DNA of 55,161 bases from JAZNQL01 sp045531205 (lineage in GTDB: Bacteria > Bacillota > Clostridia > UMGS1883 > UMGS1540), in NCBI GenBank assembly GCA_045531205.1, contig JAZSDN010000065.1, forward strand, positions 1-55,161, written 5' to 3'. Within the stretch, counting starts at the first letter, position 1. Each line of letters begins with the position of its first letter. The notes beneath the pieces are model-generated. The model was not told where the DNA came from, ran no database searches, and saw only the letters and a list, made by a program, of their open reading frames with translations. Shown here one piece after another: positions 24,804 through 34,309 of the stretch. The translations under genes were made by a program, and so were the position numbers.

Positions 24804-25928
24804 TCATTTATTTTTTAAAAGATTTAAAACATCAATCGTATTTTCACCAAACAAAGCTTCGCCGGACAACATTTGTGGGAACCATACACTTTGTCCCTTG
24901 TAATTCGCTTCTACAACGACAATGTTGTTATCGCTGTCAACTGTAAAATCCCAAGAGATGATACCAATATTTGCAGTCATTGAGTGTAGTCTTTTTGCTG
25001 CAAAAATCAAATCGTCTATAAAGCTTAATTTATATCCTTCAAAAACTATATTTGTGTCAGGATGTTGCGAGTGTTTTTCAAAAGAATCTCCGTAACCCAA
25101 TCGATAAGCATATTTTCTTAATGTACCATCGTTAGCTACACCGATAGACATTCCTCCAGCGTGAATGTTATCAACTTCGCTTCCGCCACCGCCGATTCGA
25201 AGAGAAATAGGAAGAATGTGAACAGAATCATTTAATATATATGAAATTATACGAATGGTATTAATTGATGAAGGATATAATTTCTTCAATTCAAAACAAG
25301 GGTTAATTCGTTCTTGTACAATAAAATTGCTTTTGTATTGTTGTATAATTTCTGCTGCAGTTTTTCCAGTTCTTTTATCCTTACCATCAAACATTTCGAT
25401 GATACAAACATTTTTCCCAGAACTAGAATCTACAGTTGGTTTGATTACAGATTCTCCCACATTTCCCAATATTTCAATTGCTTTATCAAGTGAAATAAAA
25501 TTTCTTTCCGAATCGTAAAACTGGCCATAATTATTGAATAAATAATAATTTGGAGTTCTGACATTTTTGACCTTGTTATTAAAAAACAGATCATTTAAAG
25601 TTTTGTCTGAGAAAACTTTGGAATATTCAACGTTGTTCACTGATGGCTCGTACTTTACCGAATATAGTATTTCTGGAAAATAATTTACACGATGGATACC
25701 TGTAATTGCCTCATATAATTTATGCCAACGATTAGAAATTTTCTTGCCATAATGTTCTTTCCAAAAAGAATCAAATTCCTTCTGTTGTTCTTTTGTCCAT
25801 AGAACATCTTTGTACAAAGATTTTTTTCTTAAAATTGCATACCACTCAACCAAGAAAGTTTTGGTTAATTCAATTTTTTTTGATAGCATAATGAAAAAAA
25901 AGTATATATTGTTATAAATCTTTTTCAT
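24804..25928 (-). CDS. Sugar-transfer-associated ATP-grasp protein, second copy
   Basis: This 374-residue paralogue of the following gene shows VIKPTVDSSSGKNVCII, SINTIRIISYIL, GGGGSEVDNIHAGG and IISWDFTVDSDNNIVVVEANY. The last part is the metal-binding end of the ATP-grasp fold. A basic N-terminal segment with a short hydrophobic stretch (NIYFFFIML) may hold it at the membrane. AAGGAG precedes the ATG. Tandem paralogues suggest ligation to two different positions or acceptors. Confidence 0.8.
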   Translation of the reverse strand: MKKIYNNIYFFFIMLSKKIELTKTFLVEWYAILRKKSLYKDVLWTKEQQKEFDSFWKEHYGKKISNRWHKLYEAITGIHRVNYFPEILYSVKYEPSVNNVEYSKVFSDKTLNDLFFNNKVKNVRTPNYYLFNNYGQFYDSERNFISLDKAIEILGNVGESVIKPTVDSSSGKNVCIIEMFDGKDKRTGKTAAEIIQQYKSNFIVQERINPCFELKKLYPSSINTIRIISYILNDSVHILPISLRIGGGGSEVDNIHAGGMSIGVANDGTLRKYAYRLGYGDSFEKHSQHPDTNIVFEGYKLSFIDDLIFAAKRLHSMTANIGIISWDFTVDSDNNIVVVEANYKGQSVWFPQMLSGEALFGENTIDVLNLLKNK

Positions 25929-25973
25929 AGTTATAGCTCCTTAATTAAAATGAAAGGTTTAAATGGCAAAAAG

Positions 25974-26867
25974 CTAGGATAAATCAATCCAATCACCAAG
26001 GCGGCGTTCCCATTCGTCGGGATGGCATAATTGAAATCCGCCACCGTGAAAGAATGTGTATTCACCAAAATATATTTTGCCGTTAAGTTCGTACAAATCT
26101 ATTCTTACATGCCGCATACCTTTTGAGAGTTTTGCGGCAATTTCCTTCATTTCTTCAAACAGTTGTGGTTTTTCAATTGGTTTATCAGTATTAGGGTGTA
26201 TATTGATAAGGTCTAAATGATTGAAATCCATATCAAAAAAGTCAAACTTACAATCTGTACTTCTGTCAGTAGCTACAAACATAACCTTTGGTACACCATT
26301 AAAACAGAAAAACTTGTAATCTTCGATGCTTTTTTCAGGATCATTTTCATTTGTCATAAACTGCTCTGCAATAATATAAGGCTTTATACCCTTATAAGGA
26401 TATTCGCGCCCTGCGAAAAAGAAATCGTGATTCAATCTTTTTGTAAAGAATTTTTTTAATTCATCCAAATCTGTTTGGGTAAGAGAAGATTTATTTTTTA
26501 TAACCTTTGTACTTCCTGAATCGTGGTTGCATTTAAGAACAAATTGTTCGGGAAGTGCGTCAAAATCAATGTCATCAAACTTTTCCCAATACCCTAGAAG
26601 AGGGAACAGATACTCTTCGCCAAGTTCTTTTTTGATATGTTCTCTTACTGCGAGTTTATCTACTAAAGTGGTATATTCAGGACGTTTGTCGTTTACTTTT
26701 AACCACTGCAATTTTTCATTAAAACCTTTGGGATTTTTAAAATTAATGAATTTGCCGGTAGTAGAGAAATAAAAAATATTGAGATATAATTTATCGGGCA
26801 AAAAAGATAATGCATACATTACTTTGCCTCTGAAATTACGACCAAATATTTTTCTCAAATCTATCAT
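25974..26867 (-). CDS. TupA-like ATP-grasp protein
   Basis: The 297 residues match the TupA-like ATP-grasp family (PF14305): FNEKLQWLKVND, TLVDKLAVREHIKKELG, FVLKCNHDSGSTKVIKNK and HVRIDLYELNGKIYFGEYTFFHGGG. TupA of Bacillus makes teichuronopeptide by adding amino acid to a uronic-acid polymer. A similar peptide-to-uronate ligation fits the UDP-sugar dehydrogenase in this operon. It lies 2 bases from the epimerase gene. Confidence 0.83.
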   Translation of the reverse strand: MIDLRKIFGRNFRGKVMYALSFLPDKLYLNIFYFSTTGKFINFKNPKGFNEKLQWLKVNDKRPEYTTLVDKLAVREHIKKELGEEYLFPLLGYWEKFDDIDFDALPEQFVLKCNHDSGSTKVIKNKSSLTQTDLDELKKFFTKRLNHDFFFAGREYPYKGIKPYIIAEQFMTNENDPEKSIEDYKFFCFNGVPKVMFVATDRSTDCKFDFFDMDFNHLDLINIHPNTDKPIEKPQLFEEMKEIAAKLSKGMRHVRIDLYELNGKIYFGEYTFFHGGGFQLCHPDEWERRLGDWIDLS

Positions 26868-26869
26868 TA

Positions 26870-27844
26870 TTACAAATTCTCCTTATACCATTCTATAGCT
26901 TCGTTCAAGCCTTTAGCAAAGTCATAATCGGGGTCATAGCCGATAAGACGTTTTGCCTTTGAAATGTCGGCATTTGAATGTTTTATATCGCCCTTTCGGT
27001 CGGGACCGAAATTGGGTTCAATATCTTTACAGAGAGCTTTTGTAAGAGTGTGGTAAATATCAATAAGATATTCTCTTCCGCCAAAAGCTATATTGTAAGC
27101 TTCACCTGCAGCATCACTGCTTGCAAGACAAGCTTTAAGATTTGCTTCAATAACATTTTCTATATATGTAAAGTCACGGCTTTGTTTGCCGTCGCCGTTG
27201 ATGGTAGGTTGTTCGTCGTTTAAAAGCTGTTTAATAAACTTTGGGATTACCGCAGCGTAAGCACCGTTCGGGTCTTGTCTTCTGCCGAAAACATTAAAGT
27301 ATCTCATTCCGTAGGTATCGAGATTATAATGCATTGTGTAAAGCTTTGCCCATTCTTCGTCGCAACGCTTTGTTAAAGCGTAAGGAGAGAGAAGGTTACC
27401 CTCTCTGCCTTCGGTTTTTGGAAGGTTAGGTTCATCTCCGTAAACAGAAGAAGATGATGCATATACAAACTTTTTAACACCATTCTGACGTGCAGCTTCA
27501 AGCATATTTAAAGTTCCGTCAATGTTGTTTTTGCAATAGAATAAAGGCATTTCAAGCGAACGGGGAACACTGCCCCAAGCAGCCTGATTCAAAACATAAT
27601 CAACACCTTCGCATGCTTTCATACAGGTATCAAAATCTTTGATATCGCCTTTTATAAATTCATAAGAAGGGTTATTTAAAAACATATCAACATTTTCCTG
27701 TTTACCTGTTGATAAATCGTCAAGACAACAAACCTTGTATCCCATATTCAAAATAGCTTCACAAAGATTAGAGCCAATAAATCCTGCTCCGCCCGTAACA
27801 AGAAACTTTGAATTTTCAGGGAATTGTAAATGTTTATATCCCAT
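26870..27844 (-). CDS. UDP-N-acetylglucosamine 4-epimerase (WbpP/TviC-like)
   Basis: This 324-residue extended SDR has TGGAGFIGSN (near 17-26), SSSVYGD and the YALTK active site (Tyr and Lys). The overall pattern (LNQAAWGSVPRSLEMP, RYFNVFGRRQDPNGAYAAVIPKFI) is that of WbpP/TviC. These act on N-acetylated UDP-hexoses and convert UDP-GlcNAc to UDP-GalNAc. ATG 27844 follows GGAGG; the TTG at 27859 lies in that site. Paired with the dehydrogenase at 29.5 kb it would give UDP-GalNAcA. Confidence 0.84.
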   Translation of the reverse strand: MGYKHLQFPENSKFLVTGGAGFIGSNLCEAILNMGYKVCCLDDLSTGKQENVDMFLNNPSYEFIKGDIKDFDTCMKACEGVDYVLNQAAWGSVPRSLEMPLFYCKNNIDGTLNMLEAARQNGVKKFVYASSSSVYGDEPNLPKTEGREGNLLSPYALTKRCDEEWAKLYTMHYNLDTYGMRYFNVFGRRQDPNGAYAAVIPKFIKQLLNDEQPTINGDGKQSRDFTYIENVIEANLKACLASSDAAGEAYNIAFGGREYLIDIYHTLTKALCKDIEPNFGPDRKGDIKHSNADISKAKRLIGYDPDYDFAKGLNEAIEWYKENL

Positions 27845-27862
27845 TATTATAACCTCCAAATA

Positions 27863-29431
27863 TTAAAAGGGTAAAAGTGAGTTAATTGTAAAAATTATAT
27901 TTAAAGCAAATGCTCTAAAATCAGTCTCTTTCATATTTACAACTCTAATATTCATATCATAAAGTTTCTGATTAAGATATTTTTTCATATCCAAATGATG
28001 TTGATCAGATATGCGTTTTTCAAGTGGAACACGGAATAAAAGATCCAAAAATCTGCGATTGTTGTATGCAATTGTAATATCGAAACAATACTTCATTTCG
28101 CTAATATTCATGCCACCCCAACTGCCCCAGGTTACTTCATTGAAGTGTATATCTGAAACAGGGTAACACTTGGGGATTTTGTCATATTCAAATTTTTCTA
28201 TATATTCTTTGAAAATTCTGTCAACTTTGTGGGCTAATTTTCGGTTACAGATAAATATTTTATATAAGTTTCTAAAAAGTTTTGGGGAAAGCTTGGGCAT
28301 TTTCTTTCTTCCGTAGTGTTTATACCAATATGCTCGGATTGTTTCTGATGTCCATGATTTTACTTCTACATCAAAGCCGCAAACCTGTTCAAGGTATATT
28401 CTTTTTCGAGATTCATTTATTTTGCGTTTAGCTACATACCCGCTGTTATGTGCCTGAATCTCAACCTTGAAGTCAAAGTCTTCTAAAGAATTGATATCTT
28501 CGGGAATATTATAAATATTATGCTTAACGTTAAATGCCTCTGAAATAGTTTTTGCAGCCTGTGTATCCGGAATCTCTTTTTCAGCTGAAATATAACTGAA
28601 TGTTTCAAACTTATCATAAATGCCGTTTGCAGCAGCAAAGGTTGTATTGCTATCAATTCCACCTGTTAGCGAAATCCAGGGTTTATTCCATTTTTTTGAT
28701 ATAAGCTTCATATTATTTGCAAGAATATCTGCAGCAGATTTAATAATATAATCGTATTCCTCGTAAGATTTAATCTGATCAAATTCGCGATTAAACCAAA
28801 AACGATAGTGAGAAACGTTTCCGTCATAGCAGAACATAATACTTGGAACAATTCTTTTAACTTCATCAAAAGGGGTCATATCTCCAGGCAGATATGGTCC
28901 CATAACTCTGCCATACCACTTGTATTCAACGAGTTCTTTCGCAAAATCACTCATCTTGAGATTGCAAAGATCTCCTATAAGTTGGGGGTGTGAGGAAATA
29001 TAGAAAGAATTATTTATTTTAGCATAACAAGCCGATTGCATTCCTGATGCATCAACATAATATTCAATTTTTTTTCCGTCAGCAACACTAATAACGTATA
29101 TACCAGTAATTTCATTAAGATGATCAAAAAATTCGTTGCTTCCATAGCTGTCAGAAAGGGATTTTAAAATTTTGATTTCCTCATGTTCCATAGTAAAGGG
29201 ATTGTAGGCATGACCCATGAGTGTAAAAACACGTCCGTTTTCATCTTCATAAATATGCATTCCTGTAAGGTTGTGAGACATATACCAATATTCGCCGTGT
29301 TTCTCTTTTTTCCAATTGCCATAAAAAGGAAAAGAAAGCATATCTTCTATTTCTAAATCAGAGATTAAAAAACCTCTTATAAAAAGATATTTTTGCAAGT
29401 TTTTTCTTGAGTCTAAAACTTGTTTAAACAT
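27863..29431 (-). CDS. Asparagine-synthetase-like amide-forming protein
   Basis: The C-terminal half has the adenylating PP-loop ISLTGGIDSNTT (253-264) of the asparagine synthetase family. The N-terminal half looks like the Ntn-type glutaminase domain but lacks the Cys2 nucleophile, beginning MFKQVLDSRK. So it probably does not hydrolyse glutamine in the standard way, and either free ammonia or an amino group of a sugar or amino acid would be the acceptor. In the P. aeruginosa O6 locus a protein of this family (WbpS) amidates GalNAcA, and the same epimerase/dehydrogenase pair flanks this gene. A frameshifted paralogue lies at 34310-35910. Confidence 0.78.
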   Translation of the reverse strand: MFKQVLDSRKNLQKYLFIRGFLISDLEIEDMLSFPFYGNWKKEKHGEYWYMSHNLTGMHIYEDENGRVFTLMGHAYNPFTMEHEEIKILKSLSDSYGSNEFFDHLNEITGIYVISVADGKKIEYYVDASGMQSACYAKINNSFYISSHPQLIGDLCNLKMSDFAKELVEYKWYGRVMGPYLPGDMTPFDEVKRIVPSIMFCYDGNVSHYRFWFNREFDQIKSYEEYDYIIKSAADILANNMKLISKKWNKPWISLTGGIDSNTTFAAANGIYDKFETFSYISAEKEIPDTQAAKTISEAFNVKHNIYNIPEDINSLEDFDFKVEIQAHNSGYVAKRKINESRKRIYLEQVCGFDVEVKSWTSETIRAYWYKHYGRKKMPKLSPKLFRNLYKIFICNRKLAHKVDRIFKEYIEKFEYDKIPKCYPVSDIHFNEVTWGSWGGMNISEMKYCFDITIAYNNRRFLDLLFRVPLEKRISDQHHLDMKKYLNQKLYDMNIRVVNMKETDFRAFALNIIFTINSLLPF

Positions 29432-29453
29432 TGTTTACATACCCCCGTTTTTA

Positions 29454-30764
29454 TTATAATCTCCAATAGTTATAGCCTGCGTTTTCGAACTCGCTTCTGT
29501 TAAGCAAGCCTTTTACATCAAGCAACACTTTTTTGCCGGGAGCAAAAAGTGCGTCAATATCAGCTATTGAAAGATTTGAAAAATCTTGGTGTGCAACAGC
29601 AAGAATAACAGCATCCATTTCCTTAATACTTTTTATATCAACAAAGTCGATATTATAAAGGTGTTTTGCCTCTGCCTTGTCAGCGGCAGGGTCGGCAATT
29701 GTGGGTTCTATGCCATATTCACGAAGTTCATTTACAATATCAATTACCTTTGTGTTTCTTGTGTCGGGGCAGTTTTCCTTAAAGGTAAAACCTAAAATGG
29801 CAACATTTGCTTTTTTTACTGCTTTTCCTGCTTTAATAAGATTTTTAACACAGTTTTCAGCAACATATTTGCCCATATCGTCGTTTATACGTCTGCCTGC
29901 CAAAATAACCTGACTGTGGTAGCCCATCATTTCTGCTTTATATGTAAGGTAGTAAGGGTCAACGCCGATACAGTGACCGCCTACAAGACCTGGCGAAAAC
30001 TTAAGGAAGTTCCACTTTGTGCCTGCAGCTTCTAAAACCGATTTTGTGTCAATACCCATTTTGTTGAAAATTATTGAAAGCTCGTTCATAAAAGCAATAT
30101 TGATATCACGTTGACTGTTTTCAATAACCTTTGCAGCTTCAGCTACTTTAATAGTGGGAGCCCTGTGAACGCCTGCTTCAACAACAAGCTCGTACACTTT
30201 TGCAATTTCTTCTAAAGATTCATCATCCATGCCTGAAACTATTTTTGTAATAGTTTCAAGTCTGTGCACTTTATCTCCGGGGTTTATTCTTTCGGGCGAG
30301 TAACCTATTTTAAAATCAACCCCACATTTAAGCCCTGATTCTTTTTCTAAAATAGGAACACACACATCCTCTGTAACGCCTGGGTAAACAGTAGATTCAA
30401 AAACAACAATACTGCCCGGGGTGAGATTTCTACCCAGAATGCGGCTTGCACCTTCCACGGGTGTAAGGTCGGGAGTGTGGTCGTCATTAACAGGAGTGGG
30501 AACTGCTACTATATGGAATTTTGCCTCGCGAAGACGTGTTTCATCAGAAGTAAATTCAACTTTGGTATTTTTAATTACGTCATTTCCAACTTCGTTTGTG
30601 GGGTCTATGCCTGATTTGTAAAGAGCAATTTTCTTTTCGTTTAAATCATACCCGATAACCCCTACTTTTTTAGCAAAAGCAACAGCTATAGGCATACCAA
30701 CATAACCTAAACCAACTAAAGAAATTTTTTCTTCACCTTTTACAATTTTTTCGTACAAACTCAT
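29454..30764 (-). CDS. UDP-N-acetylhexosamine 6-dehydrogenase (TviB/WbpO-like)
   Basis: This 436-residue NAD-dependent enzyme oxidises C6 of a UDP-HexNAc twice to the uronic acid. It shows GLGYVGMP (18-25), the catalytic loop VGGHCIGVDPYYL with Cys265, and the C-terminal LGFTFKENCPDTRNTKV. The WNFLKFSPGLVGGHC stretch is that of TviB/WbpO/WbpA rather than UDP-glucose dehydrogenase. With the epimerase at 26.9 kb it would provide UDP-GlcNAcA or UDP-GalNAcA. Confidence 0.87.
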   Translation of the reverse strand: MSLYEKIVKGEEKISLVGLGYVGMPIAVAFAKKVGVIGYDLNEKKIALYKSGIDPTNEVGNDVIKNTKVEFTSDETRLREAKFHIVAVPTPVNDDHTPDLTPVEGASRILGRNLTPGSIVVFESTVYPGVTEDVCVPILEKESGLKCGVDFKIGYSPERINPGDKVHRLETITKIVSGMDDESLEEIAKVYELVVEAGVHRAPTIKVAEAAKVIENSQRDINIAFMNELSIIFNKMGIDTKSVLEAAGTKWNFLKFSPGLVGGHCIGVDPYYLTYKAEMMGYHSQVILAGRRINDDMGKYVAENCVKNLIKAGKAVKKANVAILGFTFKENCPDTRNTKVIDIVNELREYGIEPTIADPAADKAEAKHLYNIDFVDIKSIKEMDAVILAVAHQDFSNLSIADIDALFAPGKKVLLDVKGLLNRSEFENAGYNYWRL

Positions 30765-30780
30765 TTAAAAACCTCTTTCT

Positions 30781-33171
30781 TTAAAAAATAATAAGAGAAC
30801 CATGCGAAGCCGAGTAAACATGTGCGGCTCTGTCAAAACCGAATTTATCATAATATTTTTCGTTTATAACCGAAATAATCTTGTCAGCCTTTGCTTTTTC
30901 AACCAAAGCTATAACGCAACCGCCAAGACCTGCACCAACAAGCTCGCTTCCTAAAACTCCGTCTGTTTCATTTAAAGTATCACACAAATAGTCTATTTCT
31001 TTTGTTGAACAATCGTATGCACCATACTGAAGCGAAATATCAGCATTTTGTTTTTCAAGTTCTTCAAGGAATTCATCTGTAACCTTAAGATTAGTAGCTC
31101 TGTCTCCGTTATGGCTTATTTTCATCATTTCGCCAAGTTCTGTGTAATTTCCTTCATGGAGAAGTTGCATACATTTTTCAGCTCTTATACATTCTGAAAT
31201 TCCGTAAAGTGCAACACCCCTTAAATCATATACTACGGGGTCTTTGTGATTTTGGAATATCTGATTCAATCTGTCTTTATATTCAGGAAGAAGAGCCTTT
31301 ATTCCGCCACGGGTAACTGTTTCAGGGATGGCTTTAAGTATTTTGTATATTTCACTGTATGGTCTTACTTTCGCTATATCGCGAAATTCTGTAAAATTAA
31401 AATCAGGGAACAGCTTTTTAATAAACATAAACGAAAATTCATAAGCTGCGACCTTTGCGTTGAATTTATCTTTGCTTCCCTCGGATTTTTTTGCCTTAAT
31501 CATGCTGTTTGCAACAATTACAGAATATTTGTCCGAAAATTCAGCCTTTTCACCTATTTCAAAGGGTTTAAAGCCGAGATGAATAATATGGTCAGCCATA
31601 CCGCATTTCATTGCAGCGTGGTCGCCCGCACCGCCTCTTGAACCTACAAACCATTCTCCCTCGCCACACAAAGATACAAAATCCTTATCTTCAATATTAA
31701 GGCTGTTTAACGAAACTACAGCTTCCATAACAGCAACAACAAGACTTGAAGAGGAAGATAATCCTGCTGCAACGGGAATGGTTCCTGATGCAGCGATATC
31801 CATACCGCAAAGCTTTATTTCATTTTCAAATTGAGCCTTGATAACTGCACTTTTAACATAGTTTGACCAGCATCCTGCATTTTCTTTCAATTCGCGGACT
31901 ACTCTTTCGTCGGCAAGGAAGTCTAGCCATTTGTCGTACTTCTTTTCGCCGAGAGTTTTGCTTATTAAAAAGCTTTTGTCAGGGAATAAGGGGTTAACAT
32001 TCGTTATATTTACAGTATCATCATTTCTTGGAGCGGCAACAAGAACAATATCCTTATCTGTTGCCATAACATTGATACCGCCACCTCTGTGGTCAATGTG
32101 TCTGCCCATAAGATTTATTCTGCCTGGGGCACGGGTAATAACAACTTTTTTATCACCATATTTATCTATAAAAAGATTCAAAAGATTTATATATCTTTTC
32201 TTTTGATTTTCTTTATCTTCTCTGTATAATAGTTCGAACTTATCGTCAAGCTTGCCACTTTCAATATCTAAAATAAACTGCGATGCAGTTCTCATAAAAT
32301 AACGGCTTATCTGACAAAGCTCGGGACGTGTGCTGTAGGTCAGCATATCTTCTTTTGATTTTACAACATATATCTGGGCATCGTTATTTACCGAAAACTT
32401 TTCAAGAGCATCTGTAAGATAAACCTCGCCCTGTGCATTATCAGAACCTATACTTTCAATAACTTTTACAGCTTCATCTACATCAAAGCAATAAAGACCT
32501 GCATTTGAGTATTCGGAATTCAAAACCTCATCGGCAGTAAATTCTTTTCCGCAAAGAGTTACTTTTCCGCAAGGCTTATTTTGAAGTGCAATTTTTAAAA
32601 CCTTTTCGGCTTTTTTGCTGTTTAATTTAGTTTCTTTTAAAACCAGGGGATAATCTTTTTCTTTTGCGTCAGCAAGCTTCATAAGAGCGGCATCTGCAAA
32701 CTCAATTACGCCATAGGGTTTTCCGTTAACTGTAACAACTCGTCCACCGTTGAAATTAGCATCTAAAGGCTGAACACCCCATACAGCCTTTGCAGACTGT
32801 GATTTTTTAAGTAAGTCTGAAATTACGGGGGTAGATATAATTTTATCGCCCATAGAAACAATAACGGGACCTGAATATCCAACTGTCTGAAGAGCTTTAA
32901 GTCCGCACATTGCAGCGTGGCCTGTACCTTTTTGTTCTTTTTGGTAGGTATAAACTATACCTTCTTCGCCGTCAAGACAGTCCATTACACTGTAAGCGTT
33001 ATGCCCTATAACAATTACAAAGCGGCTTACTCCGGCATTTCTCATATTAGATACAATTCTTTTAATTGTGGGTATGCCGGCACAGTCAAAACAAACTTTG
33101 TTTTTTGAATCGTCGTTCATTCTTGTGCCCTTTCCGGCACAAAGGATAATTGCCGCTGCGTTATGTTTCAT
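30781..33171 (-). CDS. Fused GlmU-like nucleotidyltransferase and GHMP sugar kinase
   Basis: Residues 1-280 form a sugar-1-phosphate nucleotidyltransferase: ILCAGKGTRM (9-18), GTGHAAMCGL (82-91), SMGDK (106-110), NAGLYCFD (223-230) and QGEVYLTDAL (247-256). They are closest to the GlmU pyrophosphorylase half. Residues 330-796 form a GHMP kinase: RAPGRINLMGRHIDHRGG (347-364), PVAAGLSSSSSL (466-477) and GGAGDHAAM (513-521), related to galactokinase. One chain could thus phosphorylate a free sugar at C1 and activate it to a UDP-sugar, analogous to Bacteroides Fkp but with domains in the opposite order. ATG 33171 is chosen because the TTG at 33186 lies in the ribosome site. The sugar (Gal, GalNAc or another) is unknown. 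Confidence 0.85.
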   Translation of the reverse strand: MKHNAAAIILCAGKGTRMNDDSKNKVCFDCAGIPTIKRIVSNMRNAGVSRFVIVIGHNAYSVMDCLDGEEGIVYTYQKEQKGTGHAAMCGLKALQTVGYSGPVIVSMGDKIISTPVISDLLKKSQSAKAVWGVQPLDANFNGGRVVTVNGKPYGVIEFADAALMKLADAKEKDYPLVLKETKLNSKKAEKVLKIALQNKPCGKVTLCGKEFTADEVLNSEYSNAGLYCFDVDEAVKVIESIGSDNAQGEVYLTDALEKFSVNNDAQIYVVKSKEDMLTYSTRPELCQISRYFMRTASQFILDIESGKLDDKFELLYREDKENQKKRYINLLNLFIDKYGDKKVVITRAPGRINLMGRHIDHRGGGINVMATDKDIVLVAAPRNDDTVNITNVNPLFPDKSFLISKTLGEKKYDKWLDFLADERVVRELKENAGCWSNYVKSAVIKAQFENEIKLCGMDIAASGTIPVAAGLSSSSSLVVAVMEAVVSLNSLNIEDKDFVSLCGEGEWFVGSRGGAGDHAAMKCGMADHIIHLGFKPFEIGEKAEFSDKYSVIVANSMIKAKKSEGSKDKFNAKVAAYEFSFMFIKKLFPDFNFTEFRDIAKVRPYSEIYKILKAIPETVTRGGIKALLPEYKDRLNQIFQNHKDPVVYDLRGVALYGISECIRAEKCMQLLHEGNYTELGEMMKISHNGDRATNLKVTDEFLEELEKQNADISLQYGAYDCSTKEIDYLCDTLNETDGVLGSELVGAGLGGCVIALVEKAKADKIISVINEKYYDKFGFDRAAHVYSASHGSLIIF

Positions 33172-33188
33172 AATCACAAACTCCAATT

Positions 33189-34295
33189 TTAATTGATTTT
33201 CAGATATTTACACATTGCCTCATTAACTGTATTTACTTCAAATTTTTCTTTGCAATAAGAAAGACTTGCTTCGCCCATTGCTTTAAGCTTGTCAGGATTT
33301 TCTATAATCTGTTTCATTGCCGAAACCAAAGCATTTACGTCACAAACAGGGACAAGGTATCCGTTAACACCATTTTTAACAGTTTCACGGCAACCGTTTG
33401 TGTCGGTAGTAATTATTGCACGTCCCATTGCCATAGCCTCAAGCACAGTTCGGGGAGTTCCTTCTCTGTAAGAAAGAAGAACAAACACGCTGCACTTTTC
33501 AAAATATGGACGAACATCACTCGTTTCAGGGAAAAGTTCAATAATTCCTTTGTCAATATAACCCTGAACAATATCTTCTGCTACAGCGTCCTGCATTTTA
33601 TATTCGAATTTGCCAAGTAAATTGAATTTTATATCAGGATACTCTGCTTTCACAATTTCTGACGCCTGTAAATATTCAAGTACGCCTTTGCTTTTAAGCA
33701 AGCGTGATAACATAAAGAAAACAGGCTTTTCGGGCATTGGTACGGGTTTGAATTTTTCCATATTTACGCCAGAACCGTTTACTGTGTGGCATTTTTTTCT
33801 GCTTAAAAGTTTTTTAGCGCAAAACTCTTCAAGGTCATCGGGATTTTGGAAAATGGCAGTATTACAGCACATAAAACCTATTTTGTAAAGAATGCGGACA
33901 ATAAGACCTAAAACCTTTGCCTTAAAAGTTTTGGCGGTAAAAGTGTATCCGCCGCCTGTAACCATACTGTTAATGTTTTTAACGCCAGCAAGGCGTGCGG
34001 CAATAGCTCCGTACACTACAGGCTTTACAGTGTAACCCAAAGTTACATCGGGCTTTTCTTTACGCATAAGCTTAAAAAGTTTTAAGCAGTATTTTAAATC
34101 ACCAATAATGCTTGTGCCTGTTTTATTCATAGGTATTTCTTTGAAGGTAGCACCAAGCTCTGTTATTTTGTCAACATCGGTCATATCGGGACCCGTGACA
34201 ACCACTTCATATCCGCAGGATATAATTTTTTTAATTAAATCACCACGGAAATTATATACAGTTCGGTTTTTAGGGGATATAAGTAAAAATTTCAT
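33189..34295 (-). CDS. Glycosyltransferase family 4 (PglA/WbpU-like)
   Basis: This 368-residue GT-B enzyme has MKFLLISPKNRTVYNFRGDLIKKI at the start, GYTVKPVVYGAIAARLAGVKN (near 107-127) and FVLLSYREGTPRTVLEAMAMGRAIITTDTNGCRE (near 272-305) with the EX7E donor motif. The TVKPxxYG pattern is common to transferases that add the second sugar to an undecaprenyl-PP-linked first sugar, as PglA does. It therefore probably acts next after the PglC-like enzyme at the head of the operon. Confidence 0.83.
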   Translation of the reverse strand: MKFLLISPKNRTVYNFRGDLIKKIISCGYEVVVTGPDMTDVDKITELGATFKEIPMNKTGTSIIGDLKYCLKLFKLMRKEKPDVTLGYTVKPVVYGAIAARLAGVKNINSMVTGGGYTFTAKTFKAKVLGLIVRILYKIGFMCCNTAIFQNPDDLEEFCAKKLLSRKKCHTVNGSGVNMEKFKPVPMPEKPVFFMLSRLLKSKGVLEYLQASEIVKAEYPDIKFNLLGKFEYKMQDAVAEDIVQGYIDKGIIELFPETSDVRPYFEKCSVFVLLSYREGTPRTVLEAMAMGRAIITTDTNGCRETVKNGVNGYLVPVCDVNALVSAMKQIIENPDKLKAMGEASLSYCKEKFEVNTVNEAMCKYLKIN

Positions 34296-34309
34296 TTTAT
34301 CCTCACATA

